Assembly: GCA_007130355.1 (NCBI GenBank)
Contig: SLSQ01000148.1
Location: 1-7,104 of the forward strand
Direction of reading: 5' to 3'
Origin: Trueperaceae bacterium
GTDB lineage: Bacteria > Deinococcota > Deinococci > Deinococcales > Trueperaceae
DNA: 7,104 bases
Shown here: one piece after another, positions 1-5,246 of the stretch
Layout of the letters: the number at the start of each line of letters is the position of its first letter
Numbering within the stretch: position 1 is the stretch's first letter
The notes under the pieces: generated by a model
Seen by the model: only the letters and a program-made list of their open reading frames with translations
Told to the model about the DNA's origin: nothing
Database searches by the model: none
Translations under genes and position numbers: made by a program

Positions 1-1
1 C

Positions 2-568
2 GAGGGGCGGGCGCGTCGCGGGGGGCTCGCGGCGCTCGCCTTCGCCCCCAGCCTGATCCTCGGGGCGCTCGGCGCGGCCTGGTACTTCGCGGCCCCGCCG
101 GACCGTGCGGCGGTCTGGTCGTGGCCGGCGACGGTGGCGGCCGGTCTCGCCGTCGGCGGCGCCGCGCTGGCGGCGGGGGCCGCCCTCGAACGCCGCTGCC
201 CCTCGTTCCGGCGCGTCTCCCGCCGGACCGAGCGGGCGCTCCGGGCGCTGCGCCTCTCCCCTGCGACCGGGCTGGCGCTGGCGGCGGCGACCTCGCTGGG
301 AGAGGAGCTGCTGTTCCGCGGCGTGCTGCTCGACCGGATCGGCTGGGTAGGGCAGGCGCTGCTGTTCGGCGCGCTGCATCCGGCGGGCCGGCGCGGTTGG
401 GCCTACCCGGCGTTCGCGGTCGTGATCGGTCTGGCGCTGGGCGCGCTGGTGCTGGCGAGCGGCCGGATCGAGGGGGCGATCGCGGCGCACCTGCTGATCA
501 ACGCGACCGCGTTCTGGACCACGCGCCGATCGTCCGCGCGGCGCGACGGAGCTCCTCCTCCGGCCTGA
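2..568 (+). CDS. CPBP family intramembrane metalloprotease (5' end cut by window edge)
   Basis: The frame is open from the first bases of the window to TGA at 566-568, giving 188 visible residues; the true start lies upstream, and the GTG at 134 is only an internal codon. All three motifs of the CPBP (CAAX protease/bacteriocin-processing, Abi) family are present in order: EELLFR at nt 302-319 (the glutamate pair and arginine of the first motif), FGALH at 365-379 and HLLIN at 488-502. These Glu, His and Asn/His residues form the metal site of Rce1-type membrane endopeptidases. Hydrophobic segments lie around each motif, as expected of a polytopic membrane enzyme. The substrate cannot be told from sequence; family members process prenylated proteins, bacteriocins or anti-sigma factors, and many are uncharacterised. 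The gene ends convergently inside the neighbouring aminotransferase gene, so its third motif is encoded opposite that gene's C-terminal codons. Family call strong, role unknown. Confidence 0.88.
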   Translation, partial: EGRARRGGLAALAFAPSLILGALGAAWYFAAPPDRAAVWSWPATVAAGLAVGGAALAAGAALERRCPSFRRVSRRTERALRALRLSPATGLALAAATSLGEELLFRGVLLDRIGWVGQALLFGALHPAGRRGWAYPAFAVVIGLALGALVLASGRIEGAIAAHLLINATAFWTTRRSSARRDGAPPPA

Positions 569-1685
569 CGAGCGCCAGCCGCATCCACCCCTCGCCGCGG
601 GCGCCGAAGCCGACGCCGGGCGCGACGACGACGCCGGTCTCGGCGGCGAGCGCGACGGCCCACGCGACCGAGTCGGTCGCCCCGTGCGGCAGACGGGTCC
701 AGACGTACATGCTGGCGCGCGGCAGGTCGGTGGGCACGCCGACCTCGTCGAGCGCCTCGACCAGCGCACGGCTGCGGGTCCGGTAGGTCGCCGCCCCCTC
801 GCGGACCTGGGCGCGCGGCGTGGCGAGCGCCGCCACCGCGGCCCGCTGCACGCCTCGCCAGGCGTTGAAGTCGATCGCGCCCTTCACGGTGCGCAGCGAG
901 GCGATCGCGGGCGCCGCGCCGAGCGCGAAGCCGATGCGGAGACCGGCCAGGTGGTAGCTCTTGCTGAACGAATAGAGTTCGACCACGCGCTCCCGAGCGC
1001 CGGGCGCCGCCAGCGCCGAGGGGGCGTCCGCCTCGTCGTAGGCGAGGTCGACGTACGGGAAGTCGTGGACCAGGAGCAGATCGTGCCGCTCGGCGAAGGC
1101 GACGGCGCGCGCGAAGAAGTCCAGGTCGGCGCAGGCCGCGGTCGGGTTGTTCGGGTAGGAGAGCACCACGATCTTGGCGCGCGCCGCCGCGGCGGCGGGA
1201 ACCGCCTCGAGGTCGGGCAGGAACCCGCGCCCCTCCTCGAGCGGCAGCGGCACCGCCTCGAGCCCGGCGACGGCGACGGCGCCCGCCCAGCTGGGGTAGC
1301 CGGGGTCGGGCAGGAGGACCGCGTCGCCCGGATCGGCGGTCGCGAGCAGCAGGTTCGCGAACCCCTCCTGCGCCCCGATCAGCGTCAGCGCCTCCTCTTC
1401 CGGATCGAGGACCGCCCCGAAGCGTTCTCGGTACCAGGCGCACGCCGCTTCCCGCAGCGGCCGGGTGGCGGCGTGCAGGGCGTAGCCGTGCGTGGCGGGA
1501 TCGAAGGCGGCGTCGCGCAGTGCGGCGAGCGCCGCCTCCGGCGGGGGCAGGTCGGAGGAACCGATCGACAGGTCGACGACCTCGCGACCGGCGCGACGAG
1601 CGGCGTCCTTCGCCGCGTCCATGCGGGCGAAGACGCTCTCCGGCATGGCGGCGGCACGCCGCGAGCGGAAGGGGCCGCCGCTCAC
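498..1685 (-). CDS. Class I/II PLP-dependent aminotransferase (DapL/DapC-like)
   Basis: A fold-type I aminotransferase that transfers amino groups using pyridoxal phosphate; presumably cytoplasmic. In the 395-residue form, visible motifs are GYALH near residue 67, DPGYPSW at 127-133, YPNNPT at 177-182 (Asn180 contacts the cofactor), HDFPY at 207-211 (Asp208 and Tyr211), SFSK at 239-242 with the Schiff-base Lys242, GLRIG from 248 with Arg250, and Arg369 in WMRLALV, which should bind the substrate carboxylate. The layout resembles proteins named LL-diaminopimelate or N-succinyl-diaminopimelate aminotransferase, but the substrate is not proven and these names are often applied loosely. I chose GTG at 1683-1685: it overlaps the upstream TGA as GTGA, like the two preceding junctions, and supplies the usual N-terminal stretch before PESVF. 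ATG at 1644-1646 (382 residues) is the alternative. Last gene of a coupled minus-strand cassette; its 3' end overlaps the CPBP gene by 71 bp. Confidence 0.9.
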   Translation of the reverse strand: MSGGPFRSRRAAAMPESVFARMDAAKDAARRAGREVVDLSIGSSDLPPPEAALAALRDAAFDPATHGYALHAATRPLREAACAWYRERFGAVLDPEEEALTLIGAQEGFANLLLATADPGDAVLLPDPGYPSWAGAVAVAGLEAVPLPLEEGRGFLPDLEAVPAAAAARAKIVVLSYPNNPTAACADLDFFARAVAFAERHDLLLVHDFPYVDLAYDEADAPSALAAPGARERVVELYSFSKSYHLAGLRIGFALGAAPAIASLRTVKGAIDFNAWRGVQRAAVAALATPRAQVREGAATYRTRSRALVEALDEVGVPTDLPRASMYVWTRLPHGATDSVAWAVALAAETGVVVAPGVGFGARGEGWMRLALVRPEEELRRAARTIGAWSRTRSR

Positions 1686-2080
1686 GAGCTCGGCTCGTCC
1701 CGCTCGAGCAGCGTCGCGAGGGCGTCGTCGTCGGTGCGGCGCGCCTCGCAGGCGCGTCGGTCGCGGCACGCGGTCAGGTAGCGGACGCGACGACCCCGGG
1801 TGCCGGGCACCTCGAGCCGAAACGGGGCGAGGAACCTTCGGGTGCCGGTGCGACGGCACAGGTCGCAGGCGAGCTCGCCGGTCGGGTTCCCGGCGGTCGG
1901 CACCGGGGACAGCACGCCGACCGGCGCGTCGCCGGTGCGATCGTGGATCAGGACCGCGCCGCCCCGCCCCTCGGTCAGGCGGTAGCGGAGCGTCTTCGGC
2001 ACCAGCCGCGCATCGGTCGCCGGGAAGTACCGTTCGACGATCTCCCGGTCGGTCCAGCGCGGTCCGGAGTCGTCGCTCAT
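1682..2080 (-). CDS. Small zinc-finger protein, FBP/FusB C-terminal treble-clef type (putative)
   Basis: A 132-residue soluble protein with no signal peptide or membrane segment. Its C-terminal half carries four cysteines spaced as a treble-clef zinc finger: Cys72-x2-Cys75, then Cys105-x5-Cys111 after an aromatic residue (YLTAC). This spacing resembles the zinc domain of FusB/FBP proteins, which bind elongation factor G and, in staphylococci, rescue ribosomes stalled by fusidic acid. The N-terminal 70 residues are a short alpha/beta region starting with a WTDREIVERYF helix. I therefore suggest a translation-linked EF-G-binding role, but this rests on cysteine pattern and size only; an unrelated zinc-ribbon protein is possible. 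The ATG at 2078-2080 overlaps the upstream stop as ATGA, which fixes the start and suggests translational coupling; no strong Shine-Dalgarno sequence is seen. Its own stop overlaps the likely GTG start of the aminotransferase gene. Confidence 0.75.
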   Translation of the reverse strand: MSDDSGPRWTDREIVERYFPATDARLVPKTLRYRLTEGRGGAVLIHDRTGDAPVGVLSPVPTAGNPTGELACDLCRRTGTRRFLAPFRLEVPGTRGRRVRYLTACRDRRACEARRTDDDALATLLERDEPSS

Positions 2081-2847
2081 CGTCCCGCCGGTCCCCCGCC
2101 TCGACGCAGCGCCCGACCCGCCACCCCGCCCGCGAGCAGCGCCGACGCGATCGCGGCGACGAAGGCGACGCCGCTCGGCAGGCCGACGGCGACGGCGATC
2201 CCGACGAACGCCCAGATCAGCACGAGCGCGAACGCCCACTCGCCACGGGCCTGCAGCATCCGGATCCCGAGCCCCGTGGCGATGACGACGAGCACGCCGG
2301 TCCACGCCTCCGGGGTCAGCGGAGCACCGTCCCAGCCGAGGGCGGTGCCGGCGACCGCGACGTTGGCGATCGTCGCGACGGAGAGCCACCCGAAGTAGAT
2401 CCCGAACGGAACCTGCGCCGCGAAGCGGACGCCGCCCCGCGACGGTCCGGCCCGCAACGTCTCGTAGGCGCCGCCGACGGCGATCAGGAGCCCCACGATC
2501 GGGAGCGTCGCGAGCACCGGACGGTCGGCGTGCCACGCGAACAGCCAGGCGACGTTGAGGACGCCGGCGGCGATCACCCACGGCGCCGCCGCGCGCACGC
2601 GCGGGTCGGACCGGCCGGCGGGGGCGAACTGCCAGACGGAGTAGACGATCAGGCCGAGGTAGATGACGCCCCAGATCGCGAACACGTACCCGGCCGGCGT
2701 GAACGGCGTGGGGTAGGCGTCGCTGACGGCGGCGGTGGTGCGGCCGAAGAGCGGCAGGGCGTTGGCCACGACGTTCATGGCGATGGTGGCCACGACCGTC
2801 GCCGCGACCGCCCCGCGCCAGACGCCGTCCGCCGCCCGCGCGCTCAT
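2077..2847 (-). CDS. TspO/MBR-like tryptophan-rich integral membrane protein, enlarged form
   Basis: A 256-residue membrane protein with about seven or eight hydrophobic segments, roughly at residues 11-31, 51-73, 88-107, 109-128, 143-166, 181-198, 203-222 and 225-245. It has eleven tryptophans (for example W59, W72, W101, W105, W154, W204, W212) and the stretch PFTPAGYVFAIWGVIYLGLI at residues 48-67, which is typical of proteins annotated as tryptophan-rich sensory protein. Classical TspO has about 160 residues and five helices, so this belongs to the longer bacterial relatives, whose function is not established; classical TspO binds porphyrins and is linked to stress and tetrapyrrole handling. 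ATG at 2845-2847 overlaps the ribH stop as ATGA, and its TGA overlaps the next start in the same way, so it is almost certainly translated together with ribH. A flavin- or tetrapyrrole-related role is only a guess from position. Confidence 0.85.
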   Translation of the reverse strand: MSARAADGVWRGAVAATVVATIAMNVVANALPLFGRTTAAVSDAYPTPFTPAGYVFAIWGVIYLGLIVYSVWQFAPAGRSDPRVRAAAPWVIAAGVLNVAWLFAWHADRPVLATLPIVGLLIAVGGAYETLRAGPSRGGVRFAAQVPFGIYFGWLSVATIANVAVAGTALGWDGAPLTPEAWTGVLVVIATGLGIRMLQARGEWAFALVLIWAFVGIAVAVGLPSGVAFVAAIASALLAGGVAGRALRRGGGPAGR

Positions 2848-3320
2848 GCGTCCGCGTCCGGCAGCTCCCGCAGCAGCGTCGCCGTCTCGATCGCCGACTG
2901 CGCCGCCGCGGCGCCGGCGTTCCCGGCCTTGGTTCCGGCCCGCTCGATCGCCTGTTCGATCGTGTCGGTGGTCAGCACCCCGAAGGCCACCGGGACGCCG
3001 GTGTCCTGCGCGGCACGGGCGACGCCGCCGGCGACGATGCCGCAGACGTGGTCGTAGTGGTCGGTGGCCCCGCGGATCACGGCGCCGAGCGCGAGGACCG
3101 CGTCGAAGCGGCCGCTCGCGGCCAGGCGCCGGGCGACGAGCGGAATCTCGACCGCGCCGGGCACCCACGCCACCGTGAGGTCGTCCTCGCGGACGCCGGA
3201 ACGGCGTGCCGTGTCGGTCGCGCCGTCGAGCAGGCGCCGGGTGATCAGGTCGTTGAAGCGGGCGACGACGACGGCCAGCCTCAGGCCTGTTCCGATCCGC
3301 GACCCTTCGTAGGTGTCCAT
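2844..3320 (-). CDS. ribH: 6,7-dimethyl-8-ribityllumazine synthase
   Basis: Lumazine synthase condenses 5-amino-6-ribitylamino-uracil with 3,4-dihydroxy-2-butanone 4-phosphate, the penultimate step of riboflavin synthesis; cytoplasmic, usually an icosahedral or pentameric assembly. The protein is 158 residues, close to the family norm. Visible motifs are ARFND at 20-24 with substrate-stacking Phe22, PGAVEIP at 54-60, GAVIRGATDHYDHV at 79-92 with catalytic His88, and IEQAIERAGTKAGN at 121-134, whose Arg127 and lysine bind the phosphate; the numbering matches the Bacillus subtilis enzyme as I recall it. ATG at 3318-3320 is the first start after an in-frame upstream TGA and gives the expected N-terminus. 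No Shine-Dalgarno lies before it, but an extended -10 box does, suggesting a leaderless mRNA. No other rib genes are in the window. It heads the coupled cassette with the TspO-like, zinc-finger and aminotransferase genes. Confidence 0.97.
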   Translation of the reverse strand: MDTYEGSRIGTGLRLAVVVARFNDLITRRLLDGATDTARRSGVREDDLTVAWVPGAVEIPLVARRLAASGRFDAVLALGAVIRGATDHYDHVCGIVAGGVARAAQDTGVPVAFGVLTTDTIEQAIERAGTKAGNAGAAAAQSAIETATLLRELPDADA

Positions 3321-3326
3321 GGGCCC

Positions 3327-3335
3327 GTTATATCA
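3327..3335 (-). promoter_or_regulatory. Extended -10 promoter element of ribH, leaderless spacing
   Basis: Read on the minus strand the bases are TGATATAAC, matching the extended -10 consensus TGnTATAAT at all but the last base. Six bases separate it from the ribH ATG, so transcription would begin at or next to the A of the start codon. No recognisable -35 box and no Shine-Dalgarno are seen. Leaderless mRNAs with this spacing are common in Deinococcus and Thermus. It lies in the 46-bp gap after the secreted-protein gene, so ribH may be expressed both from here and by read-through. Confidence 0.55.
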
Positions 3336-3366
3336 GCGGCTCCAGGCCCTCCGTGCCGGTCGCGCG

Positions 3367-3984
3367 TCAGCGAGGGACCAGGTCGAGCACTTCGAGGGCG
3401 ACGTCGTCGACCTCCGCGTGCACGGCGTAGTCCGGTCCGCTGTCGGGGAAGCGCACGGTGAAGACGTTCCAACCGGCCTCGAGCCGAAGTTCGGCGGCGG
3501 TCGCGGTCAGGACGACCGGAGCGTCGACGTAGAGCAGCGTGAAGAAGCCGATCGGGCGCTCGAGCTGGGACAGCGCCAGGAAGTGCGGGTCGCGCTCCGG
3601 CGCACGGGTCCAGGAGCCGCTGCCGTCGGAGTCGAGGTACATCGCCATCACGCCCTGCGCGAAGCGGACCCCCTCCGGTTCGACCCGGTACTCGTTCTGA
3701 AGGCCGGGCAGCAGCACCGAGCCGGACCGGAACGGTCGGAGCGCCTCGTCGGGCACTTCGCCGAGTTCGACCTGGAAGCTACCGGCGACCGGTACCGCGG
3801 TGCCGATCTCGCGCGTCCAGGCGCCGTCGGCGTCGACGACCTGTACGCCGACGCGGGTCGCGTCGGGAAGGGGGTCGGCCGCATCGATCACGCCGGAGAG
3901 CGTGGCCGACCGCTGGGCCGCGACGGAACCGAGCAGGAGGGTCGCGATCAGGACGGCGATGAGGGTGTTCGGGGTTCGTGTCAT
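3367..3984 (-). CDS. Secreted protein of unrecognised family
   Basis: A 205-residue protein beginning with a clear Sec signal peptide: basic MTRTPNT, hydrophobic LIAVLIATLLLGSV, then AAQ, with probable cleavage near residues 22-24. No cysteine follows that point, so it is not a lipoprotein. The mature part is acidic and looks all-beta: a segment at about 28-75 resembling a small extracellular beta-sandwich (LSGVIDA... APVAG-like SFQVELG), then a segment at about 140-180 ending in EAGWNVFTVRF. The order of these two parts, with a final GWN motif, reminds me of uncharacterised Deinococcus secreted proteins, but I cannot name a family or function. ATG at 3982-3984 is preceded at 9 nt by GGGAG (3994-3998), a good ribosome-binding site, which supports the start. 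Upstream are galE, 163 bp away, and a structured gap; downstream is ribH after 46 bp. It may be a separate transcription unit. Confidence 0.8.
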   Translation of the reverse strand: MTRTPNTLIAVLIATLLLGSVAAQRSATLSGVIDAADPLPDATRVGVQVVDADGAWTREIGTAVPVAGSFQVELGEVPDEALRPFRSGSVLLPGLQNEYRVEPEGVRFAQGVMAMYLDSDGSGSWTRAPERDPHFLALSQLERPIGFFTLLYVDAPVVLTATAAELRLEAGWNVFTVRFPDSGPDYAVHAEVDDVALEVLDLVPR

Positions 3985-3993
3985 GGAAAGGTT

Positions 3994-3998
3994 CTCCC
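3994..3998 (-). promoter_or_regulatory. Ribosome-binding site of the secreted-protein gene
   Basis: The minus strand reads GGGAG, 9 nt before the ATG at 3984. It decides this start over the GTG codons further upstream in the same open frame, which would remove the signal peptide from the N-terminus. Confidence 0.6.
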
Positions 3999-4018
3999 AA
4001 CGGGGTCGCGCGGGCGGC

Positions 4019-4040
4019 GCGCCGGTGGCGCGACCGGCGC
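4019..4040 (-). repeat. Perfect 8-bp stem hairpin in the leader of the secreted-protein gene
   Basis: GCGCCGGT pairs exactly with ACCGGCGC across a 6-nt loop. A second stem is possible between GTCGCGC (4005-4011) and GCGCGAC (4028-4034) and would compete with it. It lies 35 nt before the start codon and would be in the mRNA leader if transcription begins near 4081. At this GC content some such stems arise by chance. Confidence 0.4.
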
Positions 4041-4052
4041 CGCTCGGGACGT

Positions 4053-4071
4053 CGGACCGTTCGCGGGTCCG
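4053..4071 (-). repeat. 6-bp stem hairpin in the galE to secreted-protein gap
   Basis: CGGACC and GGTCCG flank a 7-nt loop. The stem is short for DNA this rich in GC; it is listed because it sits between two stronger hairpins in the same 163-bp gap. Confidence 0.3.
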
Positions 4072-4087
4072 GCAAGGTGCGCGCCTC

Positions 4088-4096
4088 GGTATAGCA
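4088..4096 (-). promoter_or_regulatory. Possible extended -10 element upstream of the secreted-protein gene
   Basis: The minus strand reads TGCTATACC, close to TGnTATAAT, directly after the galE terminator-like hairpin. Transcription from about 4081 would give a leader of roughly 97 nt carrying two hairpins and the GGGAG site. No -35 box is visible. The evidence is the motif and its position only. Confidence 0.35.
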
Positions 4097-4132
4097 CGGG
4101 TCTCCGGCCGGGCGCGGACGCCGGCCGACCCG
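4097..4132 (-). terminator. Probable terminator hairpin after galE (no U-tract)
   Basis: Fifteen bases after the galE stop the minus strand can form a stem of CGGGTC plus GGCCGG pairing with CCGGCC plus GACCCG, twelve base pairs interrupted by a 3-nt bulge (4103-4105), with a 9-nt loop. Position and strength fit an end-of-transcript hairpin, but no run of T follows, so it may instead protect the 3' end or work with Rho. The remaining bases of the 163-bp gap hold only the hairpins and promoter-like motif listed separately. Confidence 0.5.
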
Positions 4133-4147
4133 CTCGTGAAGCGGCCT

Positions 4148-5131
4148 TCATGCCGGTGGGTAGCCGTCCGGGTGCGCCCGGCGCCACGCCCAGGCGCTCT
4201 CGACGATCTCGCGCAGCTCGGAGCGGCGCGGGGTCCAGTCGAGCTCGGCACCGATCCTGGACGGGTCGGCGACCAGCTCGGCCGGATCGCCGGCGCGCCG
4301 CGGCGCGACCTCGGTGGGGACGTTCCGTCCGGTCGCCGCGCGGCAGGCGTCGACGACCTCCTGCACGCTGGCGCCCCGGCCGGTCCCGACGTTGTACGCC
4401 GCGCCCGTGCCCGGCCGGATCGCCTCGACGGCCCGGACGTGGGCGTCGGCCAGGTCCTGGACGTGGACGTAGTCGCGGACCGGGGTCCCGTCCGGGGTGG
4501 GCCAGTCGTCGCCGAAGATGCGGATCTTCTCGCGGCGTCCCTCCGCCACCTCGAGCACCAGCGGGAGCAGGTGCGTCTCGGGCCGGTGGTCCTCGCCGTG
4601 CCGCTCGGTGGCGCCGGCGGCGTTGAAGTAGCGCAGGGCGCACCAGCCGAGGCCGGCGGTCGTCGCGAGCCAGTCGAGCGCCTGCTCGGTCATCGCCTTC
4701 GACGCCCCGTAGACGCTCTCCGGGCGGACCTCGGCCGATTCGGGGATCGGGACCCGGTCGGGCGTTCCGTAGACGGCGGCGGTCGAGCTGAGCACGAACC
4801 GGTCGACGCCGGCGGCGTGCGCCGCCTCGAGCAGGCGCAGGCTCGCGACGGCGTTGTTCGCGAAGTAGGCGTGCGGCCGTTCCATCGACTCCCCCACCAG
4901 GGAGCTCGCGGCGAAGTGCACGACGGCGCCGACCCGGTGCCGGTCGAAGACGTCGGCGACGAGGCGGCGGTCGGCGACGTCGCCGAGCTCGAAGGCGGCC
5001 CCCTCCGGGACCGCCGCGCGGTGGCCGCTGCGGAGGTCGTCGAGCACCACCACCTCGTGGCCCGCGTCCAGGAGCGTCCGAGCGGTGACGCTGCCGATGT
5101 AGCCGGCGCCGCCGGTGACGAGGATGCGCAT
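4148..5131 (-). CDS. galE: UDP-glucose 4-epimerase
   Basis: Interconverts UDP-glucose and UDP-galactose using tightly bound NAD, in the Leloir pathway and in supplying galactose for polysaccharides; cytoplasmic. The 327-residue protein is a complete extended short-chain dehydrogenase: NAD-binding GGAGYIG at 7-13, Asp31-Asp32 after the second strand (ribose binding), GDVAD at 50-54, HFAAS at 72-76, catalytic SST at 115-117 and Tyr141-x3-Lys145, RYFNAAGA at 167-174, and the GalE-typical region DGTPVRDYVHVQDLADAH at 214-231. Length is slightly below the usual 330-340. ATG at 5129-5131 gives the exact start expected for the Rossmann strand MRILVTGG. No Shine-Dalgarno precedes it, but a -10 box lies 6 nt upstream, suggesting a leaderless mRNA. 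It is divergent from ilvE across 115 bp and is followed by a terminator-like hairpin. No other galactose or sugar-transfer genes are near, so its pathway context is open. Confidence 0.96.
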   Translation of the reverse strand: MRILVTGGAGYIGSVTARTLLDAGHEVVVLDDLRSGHRAAVPEGAAFELGDVADRRLVADVFDRHRVGAVVHFAASSLVGESMERPHAYFANNAVASLRLLEAAHAAGVDRFVLSSTAAVYGTPDRVPIPESAEVRPESVYGASKAMTEQALDWLATTAGLGWCALRYFNAAGATERHGEDHRPETHLLPLVLEVAEGRREKIRIFGDDWPTPDGTPVRDYVHVQDLADAHVRAVEAIRPGTGAAYNVGTGRGASVQEVVDACRAATGRNVPTEVAPRRAGDPAELVADPSRIGAELDWTPRRSELREIVESAWAWRRAHPDGYPPA

Positions 5132-5137
5132 GCGCCG

Positions 5138-5143
5138 AGCATA
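5138..5143 (-). promoter_or_regulatory. -10 promoter element of galE, leaderless spacing
   Basis: The minus strand reads TATGCT, fitting the TAnnnT core, with 6 nt before the galE ATG, the same spacing as at ribH. There is no visible -35 box and no Shine-Dalgarno. A short inverted repeat, TACCG-G-CGGTA at 5142-5152, overlaps its upstream edge and could be an operator half-site pair, though 5-bp arms are weak evidence. Confidence 0.5.
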
Positions 5144-5157
5144 CCGGCGGTACGGCA

Positions 5158-5201
5158 CCGCTGCGCCGCGCCGGGCCTCGGCGCGCCCCGTGCGGCAGCG
5201 G
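5158..5201. repeat. Nested inverted repeat between the galE and ilvE promoters
   Basis: Outer arms CCGCTGC (5158-5164) and GCAGCGG (5195-5201) enclose inner arms CGCGCCG (5167-5173) and CGGCGCG (5179-5185); all fourteen pairs are exact. It ends one base before the ilvE -10 box and covers the place where a -35 box would lie. With the proposed start sites it would be in neither transcript, which points to a DNA-level site such as an operator rather than an RNA hairpin. Chance is possible in such GC-rich sequence. Confidence 0.4.
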
Positions 5202-5202
5202 G

Positions 5203-5208
5203 TAGGAT
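5203..5208 (+). promoter_or_regulatory. Possible -10 promoter element of ilvE
   Basis: TAGGAT fits the TAnnnT core and would start transcription near 5214, leaving a leader of about 33 nt that contains the GGGAGG ribosome-binding site. No -35 box is visible upstream, where the nested inverted repeat lies instead. Confidence 0.4.
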
Positions 5209-5228
5209 GGGCGTCGCTGGTCTTTCGT

Positions 5229-5234
5229 GGGAGG
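5229..5234 (+). promoter_or_regulatory. Ribosome-binding site of ilvE
   Basis: GGGAGG lies 12 nt before the ATG at 5247, slightly far but the strongest Shine-Dalgarno in the window. It supports this start over the earlier in-frame ATG codons from 5115, which lie opposite the start of galE. Confidence 0.65.
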
Positions 5235-5246
5235 TGTTCGCTCGTC

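Noticed and set aside
134..568. GTG at 134 as the start of the CPBP protease
   Set aside because: The frame continues open and hydrophobic to the left edge, with a probable membrane segment before 134, so the gene is cut by the window and does not begin there.
1492..3057. A 521-codon plus-strand open frame opposite the aminotransferase, zinc-finger and TspO-like genes
   Set aside because: It is arginine-rich without domains and lies opposite three minus-strand genes with clear motifs and coupled junctions.
3336..3350. GGAG-type stretch in the gap before ribH as its ribosome-binding site
   Set aside because: It lies more than 15 nt from the start codon, too far for normal initiation, and an in-frame TGA lies between it and the ATG.
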